Shown: positions 1 to 6,129 of the stretch, piece after piece
Position numbering within the stretch: position 1 is the stretch's first letter
Layout: each line of letters begins with the position of its first letter
Source: a virus
IMG/VR virus record: IMGVR_UViG_3300023110_001337
Location: 1-22,861 of that record
Direction: 5' to 3' (one strand)
DNA: 22,861 bases
The notes under the pieces: generated by a model
Databases searched by the model: none
Told to the model about the DNA's origin: nothing
What the model saw: the letters and a program-made list of their open reading frames with translations, nothing else
Made by a program: the position numbers and the translations under genes

Positions 1-24
1 TCTAACTTGGATACCGTACTACAA

Positions 25-510
25 CTAGTAAGGAACGTAGTTAGGATTAGCAAGGCTAGGACATTCTGAATTGATTTCAGACTTCTTAGTTGCATTTCGC
101 TCTTTCTCCGTTAATGGACTGCCCATAGCAATCTCTACACATCTCATCGCTTTCTTAGATGCATTGTTAATAATACGCTCAACTGCACGATCTTTATCAA
201 TGGCAAGTTTTCCAATATCTCTAACTTCTCCCTTACCATTAATTTTGTTGAAACGTTCATCTAGGTTTTTAAATTCTGTTTGAAGCACTCTATTCTTATC
301 TTCAAGTTCTTTGTTTGCCGCTAGTATTTGTTTAAAATCTTTTGCTTGTTGCTCGATAACTGCTTTTTGCTCGGCAACACTATCTTGTAGTTTTGCATTA
401 TTGGCTTCACTAATAGCAAGATCGCTTTTAAGTGTTTTTACATACATAAATCCACCACCAGCACCTGCTAACATAATTAACACCATTGCAATTTTAATTG
501 AACCAAACAT
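25..510 (-). CDS. Spanin-like single-TM coiled-coil protein
   Basis: A 161-residue protein with a hydrophobic N-terminal segment at about residues 5-23, preceded by one lysine, then a long charged heptad-like region (about 28-90) and a C-terminal part with two cysteines. This matches the architecture of an inner-membrane spanin (Rz type), which spans the periplasm and disrupts the outer membrane at the last step of lysis. Its position supports that role: it follows the endolysin (626-1138) and a 39-residue protein, and its ATG overlaps the preceding TAA by one base. No lipoprotein partner (Rz1, with a lipobox) could be recognised nested in it or downstream within the window, so the lysis assignment is an inference from topology and neighbours. 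Other membrane-anchored coiled-coil roles are possible. Confidence 0.6.
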   Translation of the reverse strand: MFGSIKIAMVLIMLAGAGGGFMYVKTLKSDLAISEANNAKLQDSVAEQKAVIEQQAKDFKQILAANKELEDKNRVLQTEFKNLDERFNKINGKGEVRDIGKLAIDKDRAVERIINNASKKAMRCVEIAMGSPLTEKERNATKKSEINSECPSLANPNYVPY

Positions 511-629
511 TATTCTCTCCCGTGTTTGCAGACTTCTATGGTGACAGATTTACCGTCACCATCTGTGAACTCTTTATGTAAAGGTCCTTTGTGTAATTCG
601 TGTCCGCAATTTTTACAGGTTTTTATCAT
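510..629 (-). CDS. 39-residue Cys/His mini-protein in the lysis cassette
   Basis: A short ORF starts with an ATG at 629 that overlaps the TGA of the endolysin, and its TAA overlaps the ATG of the spanin-like gene. Both junctions are translationally coupled, which is the main reason to believe it is real. The 39 residues contain CKNC and GHELH near the N-terminus and VCKHG near the C-terminus, giving Cys5, Cys8, His10, Cys34 and His36. This spacing would suit a small treble-clef or ribbon zinc site. The protein is basic and has no membrane segment. Function is unknown. Possibilities are a metal-binding regulator of lysis or an unrelated morphon gene. Confidence in the coding call rests on the exact overlaps and the paired Cys/His motifs. 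Confidence 0.72.
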   Translation of the reverse strand: MIKTCKNCGHELHKGPLHKEFTDGDGKSVTIEVCKHGRE

Positions 630-1138
630 ATCATTTTTAGTGCGGCTTCAGTTGTTTCCTCTACACGACGAGTCCAACCTCTGCCAAATGTAGAAAATGT
701 ACTTAGACTTTCGTAATAACTTTGTCTTGCTGATTGAAACTCTTTGATTGCATGATCAACACCGTTTGCATCAATATATGCATCTAATGCTCTCAATGTA
801 TTAGGACCAATGCCTCCGTCAGCAACAGTACCAATCATAGTTTGCAAATATTTTGCACTACGCCCTGTACCTGCATTAACGCCAAAGTCAAATACACATA
901 AATCTAGTCCACTAGGAATATCATCGCACTTCATACGACCCCAGTAGTTCTTTTCGTAGATTGGCGCAACATCTTCAACAGTTAGTTCTTTCATGTCTTT
1001 AGTGCCGCCAAAATCTTCGTAAACTCTTTTAGTCACGCCCAAGTTGGTTTCGCCGCCTGGGTCTTTAGGGTGATTTACATAACCACCTTCGTGGTGCAGG
1101 ATCATGTCCAAACACGCTTCGTAGTTCTCTTTTGCCAT
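626..1138 (-). CDS. Endolysin, GH108 lysozyme family
   Basis: This 170-residue protein is a peptidoglycan-degrading endolysin. The N-terminus carries the GH108 signature, with catalytic Glu17 in an EGGYVNHPKDPGG context followed by TNLGVT. The C-terminal half (about 90-165), with DFGVNAG and GGIGPNTL segments, matches the peptidoglycan-binding domain usually fused to this family (PG_binding_3). The length is typical for the family. There is no signal peptide or SAR-like N-terminal helix, so export would depend on a holin. None is identified here, although small membrane proteins occur at 21788-21961 and 3543-3788. It leads a lysis cassette with the Cys/His mini-protein and the spanin-like gene. 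An AAGGAAAT-type Shine-Dalgarno lies just before the ATG. Confidence 0.9.
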   Translation of the reverse strand: MAKENYEACLDMILHHEGGYVNHPKDPGGETNLGVTKRVYEDFGGTKDMKELTVEDVAPIYEKNYWGRMKCDDIPSGLDLCVFDFGVNAGTGRSAKYLQTMIGTVADGGIGPNTLRALDAYIDANGVDHAIKEFQSARQSYYESLSTFSTFGRGWTRRVEETTEAALKMI

Positions 1139-1140
1139 TT

Positions 1141-1854
1141 TTATTTCCTTTTCAATACTTTTGTTCTTACGCCATTTGTAAAGAACAGATTTTCTTCGAT
1201 CTTGTATATGTTATAATTACCAAAGAATTTTGTTAACCACAGTACTTCTGAAACAGTTTGCTCGTCTAGTTTTGTTGCTCCAACAAATTGATTTACAATT
1301 TCTTGTGTTGTTCCTTCAGCAACAATTTCAAATCTAACACTACCACTTGCATGGCGTTTAAATTCAATTATGTTATTTCCAACATATTTTTGTTCTGTGA
1401 CACCTTTATTGAAAAATCTATCTAACTCACCTTGTTTGTAAGTTTCGACATATGCATTGTACGAGTCGCCATCTGTTGGAACTTCAAGTTCTTCTGTAAA
1501 TGGTTTACTTTCAATTTCTTTGTAATATCTATATTTCCACTCGTCAATGCCTGTAAGTTTTTGCACATCATCTAAAATACTTTTAATGTTTTTACCAAGG
1601 TATCTATTTCTTTCCATTTCAACAAATACATCGTATTTGCCTTTTCTATTTTCACCTGAACTAATGTCAGCATCTAAAATAAAAGGATATCCTTTTTCAA
1701 TAAAACTTACTAAATCTTTTGCAGGCTCTTGGTCCTGTACTTCGAAAGCAAGAACAGCAACTTCACTGTCTTTGCCCATTTTACTTTTAAACGAATCTAT
1801 TGTAAAGATTTCATTAACAAAACCTTCTAAGTCATTAGATTTGAGCGAGGTCAT
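1141..1854 (-). CDS. Hypothetical phage protein, 237 aa
   Basis: I do not recognise a family. The 237-residue protein is soluble and mixed acidic and basic, with no membrane segment or obvious catalytic motif. The C-terminal third is rich in aromatic residues and ends in a basic tail (RTKVLKRK). It overlaps the upstream gene (1835-2371) by 20 bases and ends two bases before the endolysin ATG, so it is co-transcribed with both. The start within the end of the upstream gene is taken from the first ATG of the frame. The pairing with the 178-residue gene suggests a joint role, perhaps structural or morphogenetic, but nothing in the sequence proves this. Confidence 0.7.
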   Translation of the reverse strand: MTSLKSNDLEGFVNEIFTIDSFKSKMGKDSEVAVLAFEVQDQEPAKDLVSFIEKGYPFILDADISSGENRKGKYDVFVEMERNRYLGKNIKSILDDVQKLTGIDEWKYRYYKEIESKPFTEELEVPTDGDSYNAYVETYKQGELDRFFNKGVTEQKYVGNNIIEFKRHASGSVRFEIVAEGTTQEIVNQFVGATKLDEQTVSEVLWLTKFFGNYNIYKIEENLFFTNGVRTKVLKRK

Positions 1855-2371
1855 CTGTTTGCTCCGTTGATTCTATATCGTTATTTGGTGTATCTTGAAT
1901 GTCTGGTTGCGTTGTAATTTGATCCATGCCATTATATAATTCTTCGTCTACATTTCGTAGATAACCTTTGTACATATCAAACATTAAACTTTTAGGCATT
2001 GTGATATTAACAATCCAAATAGGATGTCTATCAATTTTACCTTTTTTAGTGCCAGTACGATAATCGTCTGGTGTTTTAATTTTACGTGGTTGTGTTAAGA
2101 AGTCTTTTTTGTATGAAACTTTACAGTTATAGTCTAACAGTCTTTCACCTGCTTTAGGATTAGGCATACTTTTGTGTGGCCACATAAATGAACATCTAAC
2201 AGTGTGTCTGTCTACAATAGGACCTTCAACTAGTTCACCGTCTGCCCAGTTTTCAAACACATACAGATCTAATTCGTCTAAAACACGCTCAAAGTCCTTT
2301 AAGACCCTTAAAGTAGTATTAGACTCGTATATGCCCTTAATATTTTCAATTACTTTTACAACGTCATACAT
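1835..2371 (-). CDS. Hypothetical phage protein, 178 aa
   Basis: An unrecognised 178-residue soluble protein. It has an acidic N-terminal half, a central stretch rich in Trp, Pro and His (about 60-75), a basic patch at about 93-115 and an acidic, low-complexity Asp/Thr/Gln-rich tail (about 150-178). It is the first gene of a leftward unit that continues through the 237-residue gene to the lysis cassette. The ATG is preceded by a GGAGAA Shine-Dalgarno and, 17 bases further upstream, by a GATAAATA late-promoter-like octamer (2389-2396), which fits a late-expressed gene. The product could be a virion or assembly protein, but that is inferred only from timing and neighbours. Confidence 0.7.
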   Translation of the reverse strand: MYDVVKVIENIKGIYESNTTLRVLKDFERVLDELDLYVFENWADGELVEGPIVDRHTVRCSFMWPHKSMPNPKAGERLLDYNCKVSYKKDFLTQPRKIKTPDDYRTGTKKGKIDRHPIWIVNITMPKSLMFDMYKGYLRNVDEELYNGMDQITTQPDIQDTPNNDIESTEQTDDLAQI

Positions 2372-2388
2372 AATTTGTTCTCCACATT

Positions 2389-2396
2389 TATTTATC
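2389..2396 (-). promoter_or_regulatory. T4-type late promoter-like octamer (GATAAATA)
   Basis: On the minus strand the octamer reads GATAAATA, one mismatch from the T4 late consensus TATAAATA. It ends 17 bases before the ATG of the gene at 1835-2371, leaving room for a short leader with a Shine-Dalgarno. T4-like phages use such octamers with gp55 sigma and no -35 element. The assignment is by sequence resemblance and position only. Confidence 0.55.
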
Positions 2397-2485
2397 GTTA
2401 TTAGACTCTTTCAAAAAATTATATTATCGGTTAAAAACCGTGTGTTATTGTTAAATACTTTTGCAGTCGGACAACTAATAACCTT

Positions 2486-2492
2486 AAGGAGG
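2486..2492 (+). promoter_or_regulatory. Strong Shine-Dalgarno that sets the TTG start of phoH
   Basis: AAGGAGG lies six bases before a TTG codon at 2499-2501. The reading frame is open much further upstream (to an ATG at 2172), but that extension runs antisense through the 178-residue gene and gives unlikely protein. The ribosome site and the family length both place the real start at the TTG. Confidence 0.85.
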
Positions 2493-2498
2493 TACATA

Positions 2499-3209
2499 TT
2501 GTCAAGAGCAAAACGTAAAGAGCGTAATAGAAACAATCTCATTGAGATGAACAATTACGCCCACAAAAAACAGGAAGTTTCAATACTTCCACGCAATGTA
2601 AACCAAGAAACCTACCTAGAAACACTTAAAGACAGGAAAAAAGACATAGTATTTGCAGTTGGCCCTGCAGGCACGGGTAAAACCCTGTTAGGCGTTATGA
2701 TGGCTATCAAAGCGTTTAAGGAAAAACAGGTTGATAAAATCGTGATCACAAGACCTGCTGTAAGCGTCGACGAGCAACACGGTTTTCTTCCAGGAACACT
2801 TGAACAGAAAATGGAGCCATGGACAAGACCCATTTTTGATGTTTTTAGGGAGTATTTTTGGAAACATGAACTACAAGGAATGATAGAAGAGGAAATAATT
2901 GAAATATCGCCTTTGGCTTATATGCGAGGACGAACATTTAAAGATGCTTTTATTATTGCTGATGAAATGCAAAATGCTACACCAAGTCAAATGAAGATGT
3001 TGCTAACCCGCATCGGTCAAGGATCTCGTATGGTTGTGACCGGCGATTTACAACAAGCAGATAGAATGACTTCAAATGGCTTGTTAGACTTTTGCCAACG
3101 AGTTTCAAAAAAGGAGTTAAGTAAACTCGCAATTTGTAATTTTGAGAAAGGCGACGTTGAACGTCATGAAGTAGTAAAAGAGGTATTATCCCTTTACGGC
3201 GAAGATTAA
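2499..3209 (+). CDS. phoH: PhoH-like P-loop ATPase
   Basis: A 236-residue PhoH family ATPase. From the TTG start, Walker A is GPAGTGKT at 55-62, the TRPAV segment is at 84-88, Walker B (AFIIADEMQN) is at about 150-159, and a VTGDLQQ segment follows. These are the canonical PhoH features, and the length matches phage PhoH proteins rather than the longer bacterial ones. PhoH is widespread in marine phages and is often called an auxiliary metabolic gene. Its biochemical role (ATPase, possibly RNA-related) is not settled. It is one of only two rightward genes here. Its stop codon overlaps the ferredoxin stop from the other strand inside a 12-base palindrome. The N-terminal 25 residues are strongly basic (SRAKRKERNRNN). 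Confidence 0.93.
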   Translation: MSRAKRKERNRNNLIEMNNYAHKKQEVSILPRNVNQETYLETLKDRKKDIVFAVGPAGTGKTLLGVMMAIKAFKEKQVDKIVITRPAVSVDEQHGFLPGTLEQKMEPWTRPIFDVFREYFWKHELQGMIEEEIIEISPLAYMRGRTFKDAFIIADEMQNATPSQMKMLLTRIGQGSRMVVTGDLQQADRMTSNGLLDFCQRVSKKELSKLAICNFEKGDVERHEVVKEVLSLYGED

Positions 3210-3213
3210 TCTT
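3202..3213. repeat. 12-base palindrome at convergent stop codons
   Basis: AAGATTAATCTT is a perfect palindrome spanning the overlapping stop codons of phoH (plus) and the ferredoxin gene (minus). Both proteins end in Asp-stop because of it. There is no loop or T-run, so it is not a standard terminator. Confidence 0.7.
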
Positions 3214-3541
3214 TACCAGGATTCTTACTGAATAATTTGGTTTTGTCCGACTGCATACTAAATTTTTCATATTCAGGCATAGGATCTTTACTTGAAATAA
3301 TATTGGGCCAGTCGGCATCAATTGAAAAATACTCGTTGTGTTTATACCACGGGTCATTAACATCGTCTGTTTGATATATTGCTTCTTCCGGACACTCCGG
3401 AACACATACCCCACAGTCAATACATTCGTTAGGATTAATCACTAACATATTTTCACCTTCGTAAAAACAATCCACAGGACATACTTCTACGCAAGTAGTG
3501 TGCTTACACATTATACATTTATCGTTTACTAAGTGTGCCAT
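3206..3541 (-). CDS. fdxA: 7Fe ferredoxin (FdxA / Azotobacter FdI type)
   Basis: A 111-residue protein closely resembling bacterial 7Fe ferredoxins, which carry one [3Fe-4S] and one [4Fe-4S] cluster and act as low-potential electron carriers in the cytoplasm. By analogy with Azotobacter FdI, Cys9, Cys17 and Cys50 would bind the [3Fe-4S] cluster and Cys21, Cys40, Cys43 and Cys46 the [4Fe-4S] cluster. Extra Cys12 and Cys25 are also present. The segment CVEVCPVDCFYEG and the following CIDCGVCVPECP are near-diagnostic. The roughly 55-residue C-terminal extension, with its Trp-Pro-Asn-Ile and Lys-Asp-Pro segments, is also as in the family. All ligands are intact, so it should be functional. It follows the small membrane protein (3543-3788) and ends convergent with phoH. 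It is likely an auxiliary metabolic gene captured from a proteobacterial host. The electron partner is unknown. Confidence 0.93.
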   Translation of the reverse strand: MAHLVNDKCIMCKHTTCVEVCPVDCFYEGENMLVINPNECIDCGVCVPECPEEAIYQTDDVNDPWYKHNEYFSIDADWPNIISSKDPMPEYEKFSMQSDKTKLFSKNPGKD

Positions 3542-3542
3542 A

Positions 3543-3788
3543 TTATCCTATCCAATTCCATACGCCTCTAACTGCTAATAATAGATACATTAATTCCATT
3601 AATGCTCTTGGCGTATCTTTATCTTTAACTCCCATCCAAATCCAAATACTACAAGATGCTAACGCAACTGACCAACCTAACCATTGTACATTAGGATTTC
3701 CGCCACTTAGCGTAAATGCACTGATCATTGCTAGTGTAAATCCTAACCAACGCCAGCCATCTATCTTATGATAGTATCTTATCTTCAG
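3543..3788 (-). CDS. Small multi-pass membrane protein, probable non-AUG start
   Basis: The first ATG in frame (3728) gives 61 residues, but the frame stays open and protein-like upstream, encoding a segment such as YYHKIDGWRWLGFTLA that completes a first transmembrane helix. With the extension there are three hydrophobic stretches: the GFTLAMISAFTL region, VQWLGWSVALASCSIWIWM, and LMELMYLLLAVRGVWNWI. No ATG or GTG exists upstream in this frame before the clamp-loader gene. A CTG at 3788-3786 follows an AAGGAATG Shine-Dalgarno-like run, and ATA codons are also present nearby. I give the CTG-based extent of 81 residues as a hypothesis. The alternative is the ATG at 3728. It lies between the clamp loader and the ferredoxin. 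Function is unknown. Confidence 0.55.
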   Translation of the reverse strand: MKIRYYHKIDGWRWLGFTLAMISAFTLSGGNPNVQWLGWSVALASCSIWIWMGVKDKDTPRALMELMYLLLAVRGVWNWIG

Positions 3789-3789
3789 A

Positions 3790-4719
3790 TCATTCCTTTC
3801 CTAGCCTTGCTAATTTAATAAGTGTAGCACTCATATTAATTTCTGGATCTGCAACAAATGAATGATCTACTAAACCTTGTTTAATAATTAATACTGCTTG
3901 ATCTTGTTTATCTTCTTCTTTAGAAAATACATCCAAGTTGTCATAGCACCAACGGAAAATATCTTCCATCTCCTCAGGTCTTGCTTGATTACAAACTAGT
4001 TTACGTGCTTCTTGGATCTTGCCTGCTTTAAACAGTTCAACCATTTCAACTTTGTAATCACTTTCACCTGTATCACCTTTCTGTGGTGGCAATAGTTTTC
4101 CTGTTGTACTGTTCATTTGACACATATTGATACACTTACGCATATCAGGATATGTTGCTTTTACAAATGTATCAAGTACATCAAGGTCTGGCTCAACACC
4201 TTCTTCTAATAGAATAGTTGCGATACGTGCTGTGAACTCTGTTTGGTCAACGTTTGTAATATGGAAACCTTGACAACGTGAATGAATCGCTGGAATAATT
4301 CTATTAGGATAATTACAGGTTAAAATAAATCTTGCTGTGTTATGGTATTCTTCCATAACCCCACGCAATGCGGCCTGTGCGTTTGGCGACAGGTAATCCG
4401 CCTCATCTAGTAAAACAACTTTAAAGTCACCAAATGGAATCATTTGTACAAAGTTAACAATTTTGTCTCGCACATCTTCTACAGAGTTTGTACGTGATGC
4501 GTTAATCTCTAATACATCATATTCGTTAACTTCAAGTTCATTTAGCAACACTTTTGCAAGTGTTGTTTTACCTATACCAGCGTGTCCACTAAACAGCAAG
4601 TGTGGAATGCTTTTGTCCTTTACCCAACCATTAACTTGATCTTTTTGTGCTTGATCTCTAAACACATAATCTTTAACAGTCTTAGGACGATATTTTTCTA
4701 CCCAGAGTTCTTTAGCCAT
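3790..4719 (-). CDS. 44: Sliding-clamp loader large subunit, T4 gp44-like
   Basis: A 309-residue AAA+ ATPase of the RFC/gp44 type, which loads the sliding clamp on primed DNA for the replicative polymerase. Visible motifs are the N-terminal RFC box (LWVEKYRPK at 5-13), Walker A GHAGIGKT at 45-52, Walker B LLDEAD at 103-108, sensor 1 (FILTCNYPNRI) at about 131-141 and the SRC arginine-finger motif at 147-149. The length matches gp44. It overlaps the upstream nucleotidyltransferase by eight bases. In T4, gene 62 (the small loader subunit) sits beside gene 44, but I see no recognisable gp62 here. The downstream membrane-protein frame begins at its stop codon. Confidence 0.93.
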   Translation of the reverse strand: MAKELWVEKYRPKTVKDYVFRDQAQKDQVNGWVKDKSIPHLLFSGHAGIGKTTLAKVLLNELEVNEYDVLEINASRTNSVEDVRDKIVNFVQMIPFGDFKVVLLDEADYLSPNAQAALRGVMEEYHNTARFILTCNYPNRIIPAIHSRCQGFHITNVDQTEFTARIATILLEEGVEPDLDVLDTFVKATYPDMRKCINMCQMNSTTGKLLPPQKGDTGESDYKVEMVELFKAGKIQEARKLVCNQARPEEMEDIFRWCYDNLDVFSKEEDKQDQAVLIIKQGLVDHSFVADPEINMSATLIKLARLGKE

Positions 4720-5122
4720 TTTTAATCCTTTTTCTTAGTCCAGTTGTGCTGAACGAATGTTGTCTACTATTATAATACAATTCTATGCCTTTGTCAACAC
4801 ATATTTGCTTACCTGTGAACTCCAAATTTTTATATTCTTCTCCAATAAAACGAACATCAATTTTGTATGTTAACAATATGTCTAACAAATCTTTTTCCGT
4901 TTCGTATGGAATAACTTCGTCAATGTATTTGCAACCTTCTAATTGGACATACCGTTCAAATACACTTTGAATTGGTTTGTTTTTAGTATCTGGGCGATCA
5001 ATTGTAGGATCTGTTTGTAATCCAACTATCATATAGTCACAATTTGCTCTTGCTTCTTTGAGCATAGCAACGTGACCTGAATGAAATAGATCAAATGATG
5101 AAAATGTAATTCCTGTTCTCAT
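4712..5122 (-). CDS. TagD/GCT-like cytidylyltransferase-family nucleotidyltransferase
   Basis: A 136-residue protein of the HxGH nucleotidyltransferase superfamily, closest in layout to glycerol-3-phosphate cytidylyltransferase (TagD). HSGH at 14-17 is the nucleotide-binding motif. The ERYVQLEGCKYIDEVIPYE segment (about 56-74) is typical of the TagD group, and FSTTGLRKRI near the C-terminus replaces the usual serine/threonine-rich ISTS-x-IR signature. The length fits a single-domain enzyme. Members of this group activate glycerol phosphate or similar alcohols with CTP, so a role in modifying a surface glycan or lipid precursor is possible. The substrate cannot be read from the sequence. The ATG overlaps the TAA of the acidic gene upstream, and the 3' end overlaps the clamp loader, so it is embedded in the replication-gene run. 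Confidence 0.85.
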   Translation of the reverse strand: MRTGITFSSFDLFHSGHVAMLKEARANCDYMIVGLQTDPTIDRPDTKNKPIQSVFERYVQLEGCKYIDEVIPYETEKDLLDILLTYKIDVRFIGEEYKNLEFTGKQICVDKGIELYYNSRQHSFSTTGLRKRIKNG

Positions 5123-5358
5123 TAGTGTATTGTTGGGTTTTCTTCTTCTGCAAATAGTCTATCAAAAATTTCTTCAAGTAGATCCCAATATGCATCATCT
5201 TCTAAATTTTCTTTCCACAAACTTAAAGCCTGTGAAAACAAATAACTTGCTATTCGGATAGGATCTTTATCTTCACTAGATAATTTTTTTACTATCTCGT
5301 GAATTTCTTCATAAAGATCGGTATCTTCGTCGTATTCGTCGTCTTCGTGTGTCGTCAT
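5122..5358 (-). CDS. Small acidic hypothetical protein, 78 aa
   Basis: A very acidic protein (TTHEDDEYDEDTDLYEEIHE at the N-terminus) with predicted helices, including a segment IASYLFSQALSLWKENL and a C-terminal EEIFDRLFAEEEN. I prefer the ATG at 5358. A GTG at 5373 would add five residues, but neither start has a clear Shine-Dalgarno. Its TAA overlaps the ATG of the nucleotidyltransferase gene. I do not recognise the family. Its place upstream of the clamp loader made me consider a reduced gp62-like partner, but it is much shorter than T4 gp62 and no motif supports this. The high negative charge would also suit a DNA-mimic or protein-binding role, which is speculation. Confidence 0.65.
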   Translation of the reverse strand: MTTHEDDEYDEDTDLYEEIHEIVKKLSSEDKDPIRIASYLFSQALSLWKENLEDDAYWDLLEEIFDRLFAEEENPTIH

Positions 5359-5379
5359 AATATTATAATACACTAAAAA

Positions 5380-5769
5380 TTAATAATTGTCAACTCTTTC
5401 CCATACATTATCTGCTGTAAATTTAAAACTTCCTTTAGATTCCCAGGATACACGATTGGGTTCTATAATACTTAGGAACAGTTTGTTATCGCTACCTACA
5501 TAAAGATAATATGTTTTCCCTACAACAGGAATAAATGCATACCTAGCATTATATACCATTTCACTATCTTCTGCTATTTGTACTAATTTAAAATATTCTT
5601 CTTTTAGTTGATCAAATTTTGTTTCAAGATAGTGTATGGCGTTTGTTCCACGTTCTTTTTTATTTTTTAAAACATCAGGAACGGTAAAGGCAGGAGCACC
5701 GACGTTTGTTGGATAAGGCTTTGATTGTGGATTGTCCACAACCATATCTGGTTTCTTTTTATCATTCAC
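5380..5769 (-). CDS. DUF2452-like protein
   Basis: A 129-residue protein that I recognise as resembling the DUF2452 family (Pfam PF10504 from memory), a family of unknown function found in some bacteria and eukaryotes. Typical features are the PTNVGAPAFTVPDVL stretch (about 20-34), a helical region HYLETKFDQLKEEYFKLV (about 46-63), the VVGKTYYLY segment and the C-terminal NVWERV ending. The start is a GTG at 5769 that overlaps the TGA of the MazG-like gene, and the two genes overlap by eight bases, which implies translational coupling. The Shine-Dalgarno is weak. No function can be assigned. Its presence among nucleotide and replication genes is noteworthy but not explanatory. Confidence 0.75.
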   Translation of the reverse strand: MNDKKKPDMVVDNPQSKPYPTNVGAPAFTVPDVLKNKKERGTNAIHYLETKFDQLKEEYFKLVQIAEDSEMVYNARYAFIPVVGKTYYLYVGSDNKLFLSIIEPNRVSWESKGSFKFTADNVWERVDNY

Positions 5770-6127
5770 TATTATTCACAAAAGGAGTAAGTTCAGGTGC
5801 TTTCCAACCTTCTGGTTTTAACACCTTGCCATCTTCACGTTTGCGTACTTTGCCTGTAGTAGGATCAATTTTGGCAAAGTTAGTTTTCATAACTTCGTTC
5901 CATGCACCTTCACCGTCAAACCCTGCTGTACGAATTGCACCTAGTGTGACAACAAGAATATCGATTAGTGCATCAAGTTGTTCTACCGGGTCGTTGTTTG
6001 CTAGTGCAAGTTGTAGTTCACCGTATTCTTCATCGATAAGTGAAAGGTACATACCGTAGTTGTCTCTACTAGGTTCTTGGTCACACGCTTCGTGGAACGT
6101 GTTAATATCTTTAAATAGATCTGACAA
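5762..6127 (-). CDS. mazG: MazG-like nucleotide pyrophosphohydrolase
   Basis: A 121-residue all-alpha NTP pyrophosphohydrolase of the MazG/PRA-PH superfamily. The magnesium-binding motifs are visible as EEYGE at 33-37 and ExxDxxxD (EQLDALID) at 49-56. The C-terminal tail with KIDPTTGKV and REDGKVLKPEGW is characteristic of a phage and bacterial subgroup of this superfamily. The enzyme would hydrolyse (d)NTPs to monophosphates. In marine phages MazG has been suggested to tune nucleotide pools or alarmones, but the substrate here is not known. The start is a TTG at 6127, eight bases after an AGGAG, chosen because no ATG fits the family N-terminus. It overlaps DUF2452 downstream. Confidence 0.88.
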   Translation of the reverse strand: MSDLFKDINTFHEACDQEPSRDNYGMYLSLIDEEYGELQLALANNDPVEQLDALIDILVVTLGAIRTAGFDGEGAWNEVMKTNFAKIDPTTGKVRKREDGKVLKPEGWKAPELTPFVNNSE

Positions 6128-6129
6128 TT

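Larger units (their letters stand above)
2372..2498. other. Divergent intergenic region between late unit and phoH
   Basis: These 127 AT-rich bases separate the leftward 178-residue gene from rightward phoH. They hold a late-promoter-like octamer for the leftward unit (2389-2396), a small perfect inverted repeat CGGTT-AAA-AACCG at 2428-2440, a TAAATA-containing stretch at 2450-2457 on the plus strand, and the strong phoH Shine-Dalgarno. The inverted repeat is not followed closely by a T-run in either direction, so it is not a convincing terminator. It could be an operator. No ORF was found here. Confidence 0.5.

Noticed and set aside
2428-2440. Inverted repeat CGGTT-AAA-AACCG as a terminator
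   Set aside because: The stem is only 5 bp, lies between divergent genes and has no adjacent T-run. An operator remains possible but unsupported.
2450-2457. GTTAAATA on the plus strand as a phoH late promoter
   Set aside because: It departs from the consensus at more than one position and is 41 bases from the start. The region is AT-rich, so chance matches are likely.
2172-2498. N-terminal extension of PhoH to an ATG at 2172
   Set aside because: It runs antisense to the 178-residue gene and its promoter. The strong Shine-Dalgarno and family length support the TTG at 2499.
2977-3420. Minus-strand 147-codon ORF across phoH and ferredoxin ends
   Set aside because: It overlaps the coding parts of two genes with strong family motifs, has unlikely composition and lacks a ribosome site.
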